From Limnomonas spitsbergensis (lineage: Eukaryota; Chlorophyta; Chlorophyceae; Chlamydomonadales): a stretch of 64,000 nt of DNA. This document shows, piece after piece, positions 1 through 10,930 of the stretch. A model generated the notes under the pieces. That model saw only the letters and a program-made list of their open reading frames with translations. It had not been told where the DNA came from and ran no database searches. A program made the position numbers and the translations under genes. How positions within the stretch are numbered: the first letter of the stretch is position 1; every line of letters begins with the position of its first letter. Where the stretch lies: NCBI GenBank assembly GCA_037349105.1, contig JAYJMM010000042.1, forward strand, positions 227,501-291,500. The letters run 5' to 3'.

Positions 1-585
1 AAAAGAAGGAGCTGGAGCAGCTCCTGTTGAAGCAGATCCAAGCCCAAGGTATGCTCATTTAACTGGATTAATTAATCGAATTGTTGATTTTTGTCCTATG
101 TGACAAAGGGAATGTCAGCATTGCAATGCCAGCTCAGCTTGCCACACGCAAGCAATGCGGTTCCGCCATGCGGACATGTTTTTTGCGCACCGTACTATGC
201 TTATATCTTAAAACGATGTAGCAGACATACCTCATGCATCCATTACTGAACAGTATCTCTCCAGTCACACAAACATAGGCACGACATGCCCCAATGATAA
301 AATGAATCGATTAAATTATGATTTCGCACACGCGGCGTTAGACAAATCAATCATTGTGCAATGCGTACGTGGGAAAGGGTAAGGGAGAAGGTAATTAGGT
401 GAAAATCTGATTAATTAATTTATTCACGTCAATGAATTAATATTTGAACACCTCTATCTCCAGGCCGGCCCCCCACGACGGCCTTCCCGACCCGCACCAA
501 ATCGCTGAAGACCTTGAGCTCCCAATCAGTGTCCACCATCCTCCTGAAAGTCAGACGGAGCAAGATAATGGCGGATGTAATTGCG
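1..585 (+). CDS. 3' part of a plus-strand gene, two exons (partial)
   Basis: Two exons can be joined. The first runs from the window edge to 48 and reads KKELEQLLLKQIQAQ, a charged, Leu/Gln-rich stretch that could be coiled coil; it ends AAG|GTATGC in phase 1. The second is 464-585, after a CTCCAG acceptor, in exactly the matching phase; it reads RPPTTAFPTRTKSLKT at its start and SKIMADVIA at its end, before GTAAGT. Further exons probably lie downstream but I could not place them. A diverged copy of the second exon's end and its donor occurs at about 692-730. The protein family is not recognised. Support rests on splice consensus and phase agreement only. Confidence 0.45.
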
Positions 586-1659
586 GTAAGTCGGGCAATC
601 CTAGGTTGGGGTGGTTGTCCTCGTTGTTGCCTCATTTCGATGCAAGGTCTATGCGGCTCATCCCTGGGGGGTCCACCCACGCCTCATGAGGAGCAAGGTA
701 ATTGCAGATGCTTTTGCTGTGAGCCGGGTTATGTGGATTCGAATTTGCCTGCAATTGAACAACAAGCCATGGAGGGGTATTCCATGCATTGGGTCGCCTC
801 CTTGCTGAAAAGCCACGTCTCAAACTGGCCCTGGATATGTAGCCAATGGCTCGTGTCATAACTCGAGCATGTGCTGCAGGCATATAGCTCCCCTCCCATT
901 GAAATACCGAGATGCTTGTGTCATCGATTGGGTGGGTCAAGGCCGATGCGCTGGGCCAAGATGGCTTGCAATGAGCTCAGGAACTTAAAACCTGAACCCC
1001 TGTGTATCCATATGCGATCGCGTATGTAGGGCGGGTCAAGGCTGATGCGCTGGGCCAAGCTGGTCTACGATGAGCCTAGGATGCTGCAAGAGCTGCACGC
1101 ACTCGACAAGGTTGCACCGTTGCAGGTACACTTTGGGGCTTGAAGTACACAGGTAGAGCTACACGCACTCCACAGCGGCAAGAATGTGCAGTGGCTGTAA
1201 TGGACCAGGTTGTGGGTGTTAAACATCCAGGGCTGCACACACTCGACAAGGTTGCGCCGCCGCTGTACGGGATTGGGATTTACGGTCTAGACTGTGCAAG
1301 CAGATCTAAAGGCTCTCGACAAGAGGTTGTGCCAATGCCGGTAGAACACCTGGCAACCCGTTCTTATTCAGGAGCAGGTCAGACCACTTTTCGGGGGCTA
1401 CTGGGTGGCCATTACTGGGACAATGGGGTCCATTCCCTGCATCATCCACGCTCAGCCTCGTAATTTCCGGCCCCTCTGACAGGGAATAGGGATGCATAGC
1501 ATGTCGGCAGTAAGCCTCCTATTGTTATTAGAAAAGCGAAGCTGTTAAAGGTATATCCTGCTGGTATTTCATGTATTTGTAGGGAAAAAGGGATCTATAG
1601 CCTGTCGGCAGTATGCCTCACTGCAGGCAAGGCTGCTCTGAGGATAATGTTGGTCGAAC
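586..1659. other. Intron or intergenic DNA with diverged repeats
   Basis: No convincing ORF. It holds diverged repeats: a copy of the preceding exon-donor boundary near 692-730, two copies of GGGTCAAGGCYGATGCGCTG near 935 and 1033, and three copies of a CTCGACAAGGTTG motif near 1100, 1235 and 1316. It may be intron of the gene at 1-585, since the pattern of repeated splice boundaries recurs in other genes here. Confidence 0.3.
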
Positions 1660-3690
1660 ATGTCAGCATATCTGTGTCTTTTCAAAAGAGGTCAAGCTGC
1701 CAACCCATCTCCTTGCCTCCATGTGCAGCCGGTAGAAGTGGAGCTGGCCTCACCCCTCATCCCTTCACCTCCCGAGAAGAGAGGCGACTTGGCGGCCGTG
1801 GCCCGACAACGCGCAGCAGGGAGTCCCAGCCGACTAGCTGGAGGTAGCAGCAGGATGTCATCGGCAGGAGGCTGCAGCCCTCTGGAGGACGAATCGGTTC
1901 TGGATCTGGATGCGTTTCCCTTCCTAACAGAGCTCTCGTACCGAGCTGCGATGCTTGCCTCGAAGTCGGGCTCTTCGATGCTGACCACACGGCCGTCCCA
2001 GCCGACTTTTGAAGCCTCCACAATTTCGCGCCCCAACCTATCCGCGGCGGTCAGCCCGCTGCCCGGCCTGTCCCAGCTTAGTTCCGGAGCCTCCTTGATG
2101 TCGAGCACCTTACTGCCTACCGCGTCCATCCCGCTGCCCGGTTTTCCCACGGCCAGCAGACAGGCCTCCGTGCGCAATGATGCTTGTGATAGGTCGACTT
2201 CTCTGGTTAGCCTGCCCCAAGTCGATGAGCATGATCTGGAAGCAGAGTGCTCTGAGCTGGATCTCGCTCCCGCGACTGTCGGGAAGCCGAATCATCAACC
2301 GCAAGCCTGGCTGCCTTCGGCTATGTCCCGCCACCAGAGAGAGGTTCTCCCTGAACGGGCGCCGACAGAGTCAAAGAAGGCGAGACAGAGGGAGCGGCAT
2401 GAGCGGGCGATGAGGGACCAGGATCTGGAGGAGCCCGTCCCAATTCTGTACCGCGAGCCGCTGCCTAAGATGCCGGCCAGTGCGACTGCCGACAAGCTGA
2501 ATGGTGGGCGACTGGCTGCTGAGCCGAGTGGTGGACTACTGGCTGCTGAGCCAAGTGGTGGGCGACTGGCTGCTGAGCCGAGTGGTGGGCGACTGGCTGC
2601 TGAGCCGAGTGGTGGGCGACTGGCTGCTGAGCCTAGCGGTGGGCGACTGGCTGCTGAGCCGAGTGGTGGGCGACTGGCTGCTGAGCCTAGCGGTGGGCGG
2701 ATGGCTGCTGAGCAAAGTGGTGGAAGATCGGCTGCTGAGCCAACAAGCAGAGGGCGACGGGCTGCTGAGCCGAATGGTGAGCGCCTGGCTGCTGAACAAA
2801 GTGTTGGGCGATTCGCTGCCGATCCAAGCGGTGGAGGACTGGCCACTGAGCGGCCTGATGAGGATCTCGAGGGCCTCGAGCCTGACAGCGGGGGGCGCCA
2901 AGTTACAGCTTCCAAAGCGCATGCCGTATGTGCGCCGCTGGAGCTGACGCAAGAGGCTGGGGGAAGTGCGAAGCTGGAGCAAGGGCAAGAGGCTGTGGCA
3001 AATGCACAGCTGGTGCGAGCGCCAGTGGCTGGAGGAAGTGCGCAGCTGGTGAGGGCGTCAGAAGCTGGGGCATGTGCGCAGCTGCAGCAGGCCCTAGAGG
3101 CAAGCGCCTCGGACAACGAGGTATGCAGCATGTCCCCGTCCACACAGGTTGGGCAGGACGCACTCGGTCTTCCGCGCTCAGCCCTGCCAAGTGTGCTGGC
3201 ACCCGAGCCAGGCAGCTGTCTCCTGGCCGTGTTTGAGATCGACGGCGCTGCCGGCGAGCTAGATATCTTAACCTGCCTGGCGGCAGCACACAAGGGTGCT
3301 GCTTCGGCGGCGGCAGTACAACACGCGACCCGGAGGTATCGTACCGCCTCAGATCCTTCGCCGCTAAGCTGCATGCTGCGGCAGCCTGTTGAGCCGCCAG
3401 CGTCTCACAGCAAGGCAGTTTTTAAGGCTAGTAGCTTCCAACCGGCTCAGCAGTACGTTTCCAATACGGTGCCTCACTCGGCGAGGGAGGCGAAAACGAA
3501 GCCCCTTCTTGTGGTTAAAAGCATAAAGTCCTCTGTTCAGAAGCTGCCGAAAAGCACGGCCACCACCCTTTCTGTGACGGTGCTGGTTGAGCAGCAGCAG
3601 CAGCAGCTTCGCTCTAGTGTATGGGCGATGGAATTTATGCCAGCGCCGCCCAAGCTGCCCCCGCTTTGCCGAAGGCATGGCTTCCGTTGA
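1660..3690 (+). CDS. Repeat-rich, probably disordered protein, 676 aa
   Basis: Single open frame from ATG to TGA with no intron needed. Residues 1-275 are Ser/Pro/Leu-rich with scattered acidic stretches (for example PLEDESVLDLDAFPF). Residues about 280-400 are about 13 copies of a 9-residue unit of the type LAAEPSGGR, encoded by a 27-bp tandem repeat. Residues about 425-490 hold a second, 12-residue repeat (EAGGSAKLEQGQ, EAVANAQLVRAP and variants). The C-terminus is basic, with a short poly-Gln (QQQQQ). There is no signal peptide, membrane segment or recognised domain. Because the repeat length is divisible by three, other frames and the minus strand are also open here (a 359-codon antisense frame at 3374-2295). 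I prefer the plus frame for its length and for natural-looking sequence outside the repeat. It may be one exon of a larger gene. Confidence 0.55.
   Translation: MSAYLCLFKRGQAANPSPCLHVQPVEVELASPLIPSPPEKRGDLAAVARQRAAGSPSRLAGGSSRMSSAGGCSPLEDESVLDLDAFPFLTELSYRAAMLASKSGSSMLTTRPSQPTFEASTISRPNLSAAVSPLPGLSQLSSGASLMSSTLLPTASIPLPGFPTASRQASVRNDACDRSTSLVSLPQVDEHDLEAECSELDLAPATVGKPNHQPQAWLPSAMSRHQREVLPERAPTESKKARQRERHERAMRDQDLEEPVPILYREPLPKMPASATADKLNGGRLAAEPSGGLLAAEPSGGRLAAEPSGGRLAAEPSGGRLAAEPSGGRLAAEPSGGRLAAEPSGGRMAAEQSGGRSAAEPTSRGRRAAEPNGERLAAEQSVGRFAADPSGGGLATERPDEDLEGLEPDSGGRQVTASKAHAVCAPLELTQEAGGSAKLEQGQEAVANAQLVRAPVAGGSAQLVRASEAGACAQLQQALEASASDNEVCSMSPSTQVGQDALGLPRSALPSVLAPEPGSCLLAVFEIDGAAGELDILTCLAAAHKGAASAAAVQHATRRYRTASDPSPLSCMLRQPVEPPASHSKAVFKASSFQPAQQYVSNTVPHSAREAKTKPLLVVKSIKSSVQKLPKSTATTLSVTVLVEQQQQQLRSSVWAMEFMPAPPKLPPLCRRHGFR
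2500..2860 (+). repeat. 27-bp coding minisatellite, about 13 copies
   Basis: Unit GGTGGGCGACTGGCTGCTGA plus GCCGAGT. Central copies are nearly identical; copies at the right edge are degenerate (Gln for Pro, Thr-Ser-Arg insertions). It lies inside the 676-codon frame and encodes the LAAEPSGGR repeat. Confidence 0.9.
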
Positions 3691-4785
3691 AAGAGCTGCC
3701 CATGCAGCAGCTCGTAAGTTGTCCATGCAGCAGTTGTGAATTGTTGACAGTCCAGCAGGGCATCACATCACATCTGATGCATGGGACTATCTCATAAGCT
3801 GTTCATGCAGCAGCCTCGCTCAATGAAAACTGTCCATGCGAAAGCCCGTGGGGTCACCCAGCCCACAATGGATGATGTGCATAAAAAATGTTGGCTTAGT
3901 TCGGCTATCAATGAGTGGCCATTCGATCTGTATTACATCAAGTGTAGAAGGGTGCATACCCGCTGGGCCTTGCTAAAAGCTCGGCCACGTGGGGCTGGTA
4001 GGGAATGACTAAGCTCAATTCCAGCTACTACGCACAGCCAGGACCATGGTGCAGCCATGCCACCCTCCTAAGCGGGGGGGCAGGAAAATGGAACCCGGTG
4101 ATCTAGACAGGGTGAGAGAGAAGATCGTGTGGCGGGTTCGATCCCTCAACCATTGGGTATGGATGCCACTAGCATTGTACCTCTGGACCATTAGATCAAG
4201 AAGAAAATACAATGACCAAGCATCATGACACAATGACTGCTGGAGCCATGTTGACGAGATTGACATTTGTTTATTTTAGGATTTCAAGATTTTGACCCAT
4301 CGGACATAAACTGCCTTCTGCTCTCTTCAGGCAGTGGTGTTTTTTTCATTTATGAGAGGTATTCATGTTTGTTGTATTTTTCATTTGTGAGGTGAACTAG
4401 ATCTCTAGGTATAGTTGACTCATCTCTATTATATTGACGTATACACCAGCACCGGAATGGTAAACTTATTCATCAGGCAATGGAGCTGCATTTTAAATCA
4501 AGCTGCGCTCATTTAATACCATGCTTTATGACACGTCTTGACAGTGTCAAATTTCGAAATAACTGCACTGATTCAGCGATAATTATGCTGATTGCAGACG
4601 CTGTCTGCTTCACCATGGCACTATCCACTGCCCAATCAAGCTTGCTTATTGCAATCCGCTGCTTTGGAACAAGTCAATGCTTAGTGAATGGAACATAAGA
4701 CTGCCCTGAATAAAAGATAGAGCAGAGGCTGTCTGCCTTGAGACCAAGTCGATGAATTGGCAGTTGATCATTTACCAGTAAATAA
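3691..4785. other. Gene-poor stretch
   Basis: Only short ORFs, none convincing. Near 3690-3850 are four to five copies of a short CCATGCAGCAG motif. A minus-oriented copy of the short dispersed repeat is at 3746-3792. Near 3960-4010 is a damaged copy of the retroelement 3' tag (CTGGGCCTTGC, CTCGGCCACGTGG). The rest, 4060-4785, shows nothing I can name. Confidence 0.4.
3746..3792 (-). repeat. Short dispersed repeat, copy 1
   Basis: Reverse-strand copy of a 45-70 bp sequence also found at 5193, 10189, 19678 and 40140. Shared core: GTCCCATGCA, then a GATG-rich spacer, then CTGCTGGACTGT. Confidence 0.55.
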
Positions 4786-4950
4786 GGTGACACCTCTGGG
4801 CCCTGCTTAAATAAAGCTCGGCCACGTCGGGAAACATAGAGTCAGGTAGGAAAGTAAAGGGAGAGGACACAAGTGGAGAGCAAGTTCACCTTCCAAACAA
4901 CAAGGCCAACACCAGAAAGGCCAGGCAAACCGCATCCCCTGCCCATTAAC
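4786..4950 (-). mobile_element. 5'-truncated retroelement 3' end (tag family)
   Basis: On the minus strand it ends with the family's 3' tag: CTCGGCC..., then GCAGGGCCCAGAGGTGT. Upstream of the tag it matches the untranslated tract also seen at 15165-15320 (ACCTTCCRRACAACAA). No coding part remains. Confidence 0.5.
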
Positions 4951-5192
4951 AAGTATGCCATCGTCTACTTGAGACAGGGCCAGGTTTAAGAACAAGTCTA
5001 TGCATTTACAATGAACCATAAGGCACGCGGCTAAGCAGAGGCAGCTCGTTTTGCCATGGCGTCGTTTACTACCCGCGACATGACGTTTGAGAAGGCTAGA
5101 CCGGCCAAATGGCACAAGAGGATATTGGTGGAGGCCTGCAAGGAAGAGAAGGGTGACAGAGGTCCACTAGATGTCGAAAAATTGCGATGTCT

Positions 5193-5266
5193 AGCCGGAT
5201 TACGGGCACATGTCCCATGCCTCAAATGGGATGCTCTGTTGGACTGTAAAAAGCTGTCAAGCTTCA
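5193..5266 (+). repeat. Short dispersed repeat, copy 2
   Basis: GGGCACATGTCCCATGC, then AAATGGGATGCTCTG, then TTGGACTGTAAAAAG. It closely matches 19678-19742. It falls inside a 149-codon open frame (5056-5505), which I do not call as a gene because part of it is this repeat. Confidence 0.75.
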
Positions 5267-5269
5267 CAG

Positions 5270-6480
5270 CTATCACTCGCTGTTTAGGGTACGGCAAATC
5301 AGCCACAGTTGAGACACACCACAACCTGCAGCTGGGAGGACAAGGTGGACACCCCCCTGCTGCTAGGACCCCCAAGCATAGGCCGGACAAGGTTGGCCTA
5401 AACCAGCCTCTAGTGATGGCTGATGGTAATGATGCGGATGCGGCCTCGGCCCATGCCACACTGTTTCCTAAGCTTGCAATACTCTGCTTTCATTCTGAAA
5501 GCTGACCAGCAGCCTGACAACAGTGGCCTGGCCAGCAATAAAACGACAGGGGTCTGATCTGCAACTGTCAACTTAGACACAGATTGTCACCTCTGCAACT
5601 GTGCGCTGAAATCGATGTGGTTCGATGCGCAGCTGTGCCCTAAATAAAGCAGGGCAAAGATTTTGATGGGTGCCAAGAAGCCCCCAGCAGGAGCCCCGTA
5701 ATGGAGCCTCCAAGCCAACTTAAATAAAGTGCATTAAGGCTGAAGAAGTGCCCCCAGAGGACGGTCTCTTCCTGACAGACAGACTCGGGAGCCTACCTGC
5801 AGGGCAAAAACGTCAATGGACACCAAGGACCCGCCAGCAGGTGCTCCATACTGGAATGGTTGCTGTGCCGCTTGAGTCAGGGTCTTGCCCACCAAGGTAC
5901 CTGAGGAAAAGTCGGGTTTGGAGGGGAAGCGTCTCAAGAGAGGCAGGCAGTTGGGTTTGGAGGGGCAACGTCTCAAGAGAGGCAGGCAGGTGGGAGGGGG
6001 GATGCACCAGCAGCAGCCAGGGCCTGGCCGACAAGAGGACACGGAGAGAGGTGCTGGGAGGGGCAGTTTGGAGGGGCGGTTATAAGGGGCAGTTTTGAGG
6101 GGCAGTTGTAAAGAGCAGTTGTGAGGGGCAGTTGCGGCGGCAGTTGTGAGGGGGGTGGGTGACTGTGCCACTTGAGTCAGGCTGTTAGGGTCTGATTGGC
6201 CACAGTGCCTGGAGAGTGGAGAGTCAGGCTGACGGAACAAGGAGGGGGAGGGAGCAAGTCAGGTTCAAACCTTCAGGATCAAGGCATATCCGGGGTGAAA
6301 AGTTAAGAGAGGCAACGTACCTCAACCTTTACTAATGTATTTACATCCTCATAGAGGGAGATACATGAGGACGGTAGGAGGAAACAACAGGAGTCAGGGT
6401 ACTGGAGAGTCGAGACTTGGGCGTCTGAGGAGTCAGGTGAATCTGGGCAAGGGGAGGGAACCAAGGAGAGCGACGGCAGG
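5270..6480. repeat. Gene-poor stretch with short G-rich tandem repeats
   Basis: Two copies of a 39-bp unit at 5925-5990 (TTTGGAGGGG, CGTCTCAAGAGAGGCAGGCA). Five to six copies of a 16-17 bp GAGGGGCAGTTGT unit at 6055-6150. A diverged longer copy of the 5825-6070 segment recurs at 6700-6830 (CAGGGCCT, GACAA, GGAAAAGT, AACGTYT in the same order). No gene recognised. Confidence 0.5.
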
Positions 6481-6483
6481 GAA

Positions 6484-6553
6484 GGGCTGGGGGTAGCCAA
6501 GTAACCAGATTTGGCCGGGCAGGGTAAATCTGGTTACTTGGCTACCCCAGCCC
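6484..6553. repeat. Near-perfect foldback hairpin
   Basis: Left arm 6484-6512 and right arm 6526-6553 are reverse complements over 28 bases, with one extra G in the left arm. The core is TAGCCAAGTAACCAGATTT and the spacer 13 nt. It could be a foldback element remnant or a small-RNA precursor; no flanking duplication is evident. Confidence 0.85.
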
Positions 6554-9340
6554 TTTTATGTGGCCGGCCCAAGCCAGCCGGCAGTGTGGATGGAATTTGT
6601 TCCACACTTTTTACATTTTTCAAAGAGTTGACATTAACCCATTTGTTCTCTCTTTCTGTTGGTACTCCTTTGGGTTCATGTACGGCCCTAAAAGAGTTAT
6701 AATGTTGGGAGGCACCAACAGCAGTCAGGGCCTTGTCGACAAAATGACCTGGGGAAAAGTGTTAGGAGCACTGTCTACGAAGGGCGTGCAGTGGGGAGGG
6801 ACAACGTTTGAGAGGGGGTCTGAGGGGGACAAGCAGTGGGGCGGGTGGAAGTACCGACAGAAGAAAATCAGCACTGTTGCTCCACTTCAGCTACATCACA
6901 GCCGAGAGCTAGGTGAGCCTGGCGCAGCAGGCCATGCTGCTGAGGTCCCTGGCTGCTGGCCGGGTGAGCTAAGGAGTTCAATCACCCTGTGGTAGCTGGC
7001 CAGCGGCATGCCCAGGTAAACCGGTGCGGGAGGGGGGGGAGAAGCCGAGAAGCTGAAGGTTAACTAAAATAGGCGCTGGTGCTGCTCTCCTACAAACGCC
7101 TGCAAATTGAAGGTGTCAGGACTGATCCGTCGGCGCGAGAGACACCGCTCTGTATTCCTTTTTGCATGGCTCGGCTATATTTCAGCTGCATTTCAGCTAC
7201 CTTCTGGCTTCATGCGCGCCCAGCCGGTCTGCTTGAGCCCGAAATCCCCAATCAAACCTTCGGCGGCTGCAGGGTGGCCTGCCTAGTCAAACTCAAAGCG
7301 GAAAAAGGACAACGCCCTGCCGCAGCCCCCCCCCCCTGCTGCTCACCTACAGATGCCTGCAAACCGAACGTCGTGAGTCCAATACCCCACAGATTGATTG
7401 TTGAGCTCCTCAGCAGATTAGCGGCCAGCCCAACTGCGTTTACAGTACCTCCACTCGCCAGCTGGCGGGACAGGCGAAGGAACGAGAAAGCAAAGAAGGT
7501 GCTGACGAAGCACAAGGTTACCGAGCCAAGCGAGAAGCCTTTGGCAACATCCATGGCAAGGCCGGCCCGGCCATATCCTCCCTGTGGAGAAGTATAAGTA
7601 CATTTGTTGCAGAAGTACATCTGTTGCATAAGTACAGTTGTTGTCTCGATGCAGCCAACCAAATAACCTAGTCAAGCCACAGTTTGTGACCGTCGCTTAG
7701 CCCATAGGGTTTGTTGAAACTCCCAGTGGGGTCAATTAGGAAGCATGCAGCATGAACGTTGCTTCCACCCTTTGCCAGCCCAGCCTCTCAAACCCTAACA
7801 TGCATTCTGACAGGTGGCATGCAAGTGGCTGTTCATTAGTCTGTAAGAGCGCAGCCCAAGCCATGCGCTGCTATCTATTAGCCCATGCGCATGCACGTGA
7901 TCACGCCATGTCGCATCAAGGATCTCCTCCCTCTTTGCATCGAGCCAACATCCTCCCCATGTGCATGCGACCGCTTGATACGACCAGGCCATGCCGCCAT
8001 CTCACGTGTGCATACATGTGACCTGGCCACTGGTGCCATCTCCTCCCCTTTGCATGCCTACATGAAGCCAATCTCCTCCCCCTGTGTTTGCATGCAGCCC
8101 CTTGATTCGATCAGTCCACAACGCACCACGAATTCGGAGAAAAACAATACTCCTGACGAGACGAGAGTCAGGGCGAGCTGATGGCAAGATGTCACACATT
8201 TGGGGGAGAAAGCATGATGTCACATGGTTGGGGGGAATAGCATCAGGCAATTAGCCGGATACCTCTCAGTTATCAGAGACAGAAGAAACTTGTGGCAGTC
8301 AGATGTAGGAGACAAACATATTGTATTGTTGGGGGACCACGCACTGTTGCAGTCGGATTGCCCAGGCTGGCTTACCTGGAGCCAGAAGGAACAGAAACTG
8401 AGTTTCTTTAAGAGCCCTGAGGCCTTTTGCAGTGCATCCCCCCCAGGAAGCGAATCCGAGGAAGGTTCAACAGCATCGCTACTGTCGCTACCGGCAGCAG
8501 AGATTGCAACCTTTGGGTAGGGTCGTCCACACACGGGCAACGCGCGATGAAAGACCTAAGCAAGGGAGCGGGGTGTCAGTAAGGGATGGAAAGCGTATCG
8601 GTGGTGTCTTGCACATATACGCTCGAGGTGTTCAACCCTAACAATTTACCTTGCACACCGGTCGAAGCTGCAACGCATGCGCAGGAGTTTTGACAGATGA
8701 GACGTACCCCTGCCTCATCATCTTAACAGTCATGTTTGCGGACTAGAATGTTATACGCCTTTCAGATGGACTTTGCAGGCCTTTCGTCAAATAATTAGCA
8801 ACGACTCTTGGATCTGTCCTCCTGCCCATGAGATCCTGTACCTTAGCCCTAACAATTGCCCTGGCCCCCACCTTCGCTCTCTGTGCCTAGGCCCCCCACC
8901 CTCGCATGTCCAACGGTGTAAGTTGACGCACGCGCACAGCCTGTGCACGAACCGATGGTGCACTACGCCGCAAGAACGCACGAGAATATCTGAGGCTAAA
9001 ACTAGGGTCATACCGGTAGGGTCCATGTCATGCCATGCCACAGCAGGCTCTATGCCATGCCATGCCATGCCAAGCCACTGCACCTGACTTCCACATCCTT
9101 GACTTGCGGATGACAGCGCCGCTCTGCTCATGTTCTGCGTATGGGGGAGGGATTCATCGCCCAAGGCTGAGGAGGCCTGATGCAGCATGTCTTGCTCTTT
9201 CGATCAAAGTTTGGTTTTCCAGCGGCCTGCCAAAGCGTGACTTAGCCTGGTGGTCTACCTGCCTCAATTATATTCAGGTGGTTTGTTGCGCTAGACACGA
9301 GCACAGCAGTGCCCAGCTCTGAGCCCTCTGAGCTTACCTG
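6554..9340. other. Gene-poor stretch
   Basis: Open frames (for example 7079-7597, 172 codons; 8224-8520) have no recognisable family and no flanking exons I can join. The segment 7885-8110 holds two to three diverged copies of a unit with ATCTCCTCCCC and TTTGCATGC. A GCCAT microsatellite lies near 9030-9075. Near 7180 and 7330 there are similar CTACARAYGCCTGCAAA segments 250 bp apart. Confidence 0.4.
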
Positions 9341-9845
9341 AAATTCACTGCCGGCATTGACACTCTTTCTTTCCTTTCCCCTTGTGCCTCAAGTTTCCTT
9401 CTCCCAGCTTCAGTGCTGGGTGCCCACACAGCTGAGCCTTTTTGAGCAGGACCCAGAGGTGTAACGTCGATGACTCGTTCAAGGCTAGACTCTTGAGGGG
9501 CTGGTGACTCCTCGGACTGTATTTCCTTTTTGGGGCGTATTATTCTTCACCTTTGTCGTCCTGTCTCTCTTTCTTCCCTCCTGCATAAAGCCCCCCCCCT
9601 GGTTTTCTCCCAACCAGACAATTGGGCGCTCACACGGCCGAGCCTTTTTGAGCACAGGGCCCAGAGGTGAAAAGTCATCGACTTGTTGGAACCTTAACTC
9701 CAGAGGGGCTATCTTTTATTTTGAGGGGGGCACATTTCTGCCTGGTTATCTTGTTTTCCTTTCTTCTTTTTAGTTTGCAACGAGACAGTTGGACGCCGCC
9801 ATGGTGGAGCATTCTTTGGGTAGGGCCCCGAAGTATAACGTCATT
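9341..9845 (+). mobile_element. Nested series of truncated retroelement 3' ends
   Basis: Three tandem tails of the tag family, all in plus orientation. The tags end near 9475, 9682 and 9845. Each has a pyrimidine-rich tract, then a variant of GTTGGGCGCCCACGCGGCCG, then GAGCCTTTTTGAGCAGGGCC, then CAGAGGTGTAACGTCATTGA. The second and third are preceded by the family's GAGGGGCT motif. They carry no coding sequence, as expected for 5'-truncated insertions. Confidence 0.65.
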
Positions 9846-10188
9846 GGCCTACAGTTGGGCGCCGCCACGCAGCCGAGCCTTCTATCTCCATGATTTGTTT
9901 ACACAGTTCACACTAATAAACACTTTACTCACTAAAATTACGCGTCACACAGTTCCACACAGAAGTTTTAGGTTAACAGTCAATCATTCTTGTATGCATC
10001 CTCAATTTGTGTAGGCGGTGTTCAACCAAACTCTTTTACACCCACGTCATGTTTTATGGCTGGGGCTTATCTTCTGCATCGTGGTGTTCATTCCCACGCT
10101 ACTGCCCGGTGGTTGTGTGTTAGTTGGTAGCACAGGGGGTCACAGATTTGTGCTCGCTGTCCTAGCGTGTTTAGTGCATGTACCGGTT

Positions 10189-10235
10189 TACAGGCACATG
10201 TCCCATGCATGCTCTTTTGGACAGTAAAAACTTAA
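10189..10235 (+). repeat. Short dispersed repeat, copy 3
   Basis: CAGGCACATGTCCCATGCAT followed by TTGGACAGTAAAAACTT; the middle is shorter than in copies 2 and 4. Confidence 0.6.
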
Positions 10236-10309
10236 CAAATGAATATCACATGCTGCGCCCAGAGGCGTTAAGCCGTTTACCTCCAGTGGTATGCCCTGCT
10301 TTTGGTGGG

Positions 10310-10930
10310 AGATGCGGTGGGTCTTGTTGAGGCCTAGAATCTTCAAGGGCTGAGGAATCTCCGGACCTTCTTTCCCCTGTCTGTCCATTTCCTTTTCTCC
10401 TCCGTCATTCCGGCCCCAATTTACTTTCCACATTCGGGTGCCCTTGCAGCCGAGATTTTTCAGCAAGGCCTCGCGAGGTATCATGTCCCTTCCGGGAATC
10501 ACTCCCAGCTGCTTCAGGCACTCCATCGCTTTGCATTGCAGATCTCCATTGACGACCCAGCCTTTTGGGACTGGCACTAAGGTGTACCATATGTTACTAT
10601 GTTTTATTTCAGGGGGGGATTTCCAGAATTTCCTCTTGTCCTGGCGGTGGTTTCCCAGCTATGAAAGATGAAAACTTACACATCTCCGAGGAAGGAAAGA
10701 GTTCGGGAAGCGACATAGACCCTGTAACACTCAGGCCAACCACGAGGCTTTGTTGAGGGCTAGTCTCTGGTGGAACTCAGGTGTCGGACTTGGTCTTCTT
10801 TGCCTTCCCGGCCTTTCCTTTTGTTCCTTTCCCCCCCTCATCCTTTTAGTTTCTTCTTTCTCCCGTCTGAACAGTTGGGCACCCACGCGGCCGAGCTTCG
10901 AGCGGGCCCAGAGGTGTAACGTTATTGACT
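10310..10930 (+). mobile_element. Two truncated retroelement 3' ends
   Basis: One tail at about 10320-10475 ends in a damaged tag (TTGCAGCCGAG, CAGCAAGGCC). A second at about 10740-10930 ends GCGGCCGAGCTTCGAGCGGG then CCCAGAGGTGTAACGTTATT. Both have the GGGCT and pyrimidine tracts of the family's untranslated region. Confidence 0.6.

Noticed and set aside
2295..3374. Minus-strand ORF of 359 codons
   Set aside because: Shadow of the longer plus frame; the 27-bp repeat is open on both strands. Not fully excluded.
4120..4150. tRNA T-arm-like GGGTTCGATCCC
   Set aside because: No matching acceptor, D or anticodon arms upstream; the same motif at 11251 is part of a hairpin.
5056..5505. 149-codon plus ORF
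   Set aside because: Part of it is the short dispersed repeat found at four other places; no family or exon context.
7079..7597. 172-codon plus ORF
   Set aside because: Composition not protein-like, no recognised domain, no splice partners; opposite strand equally open.
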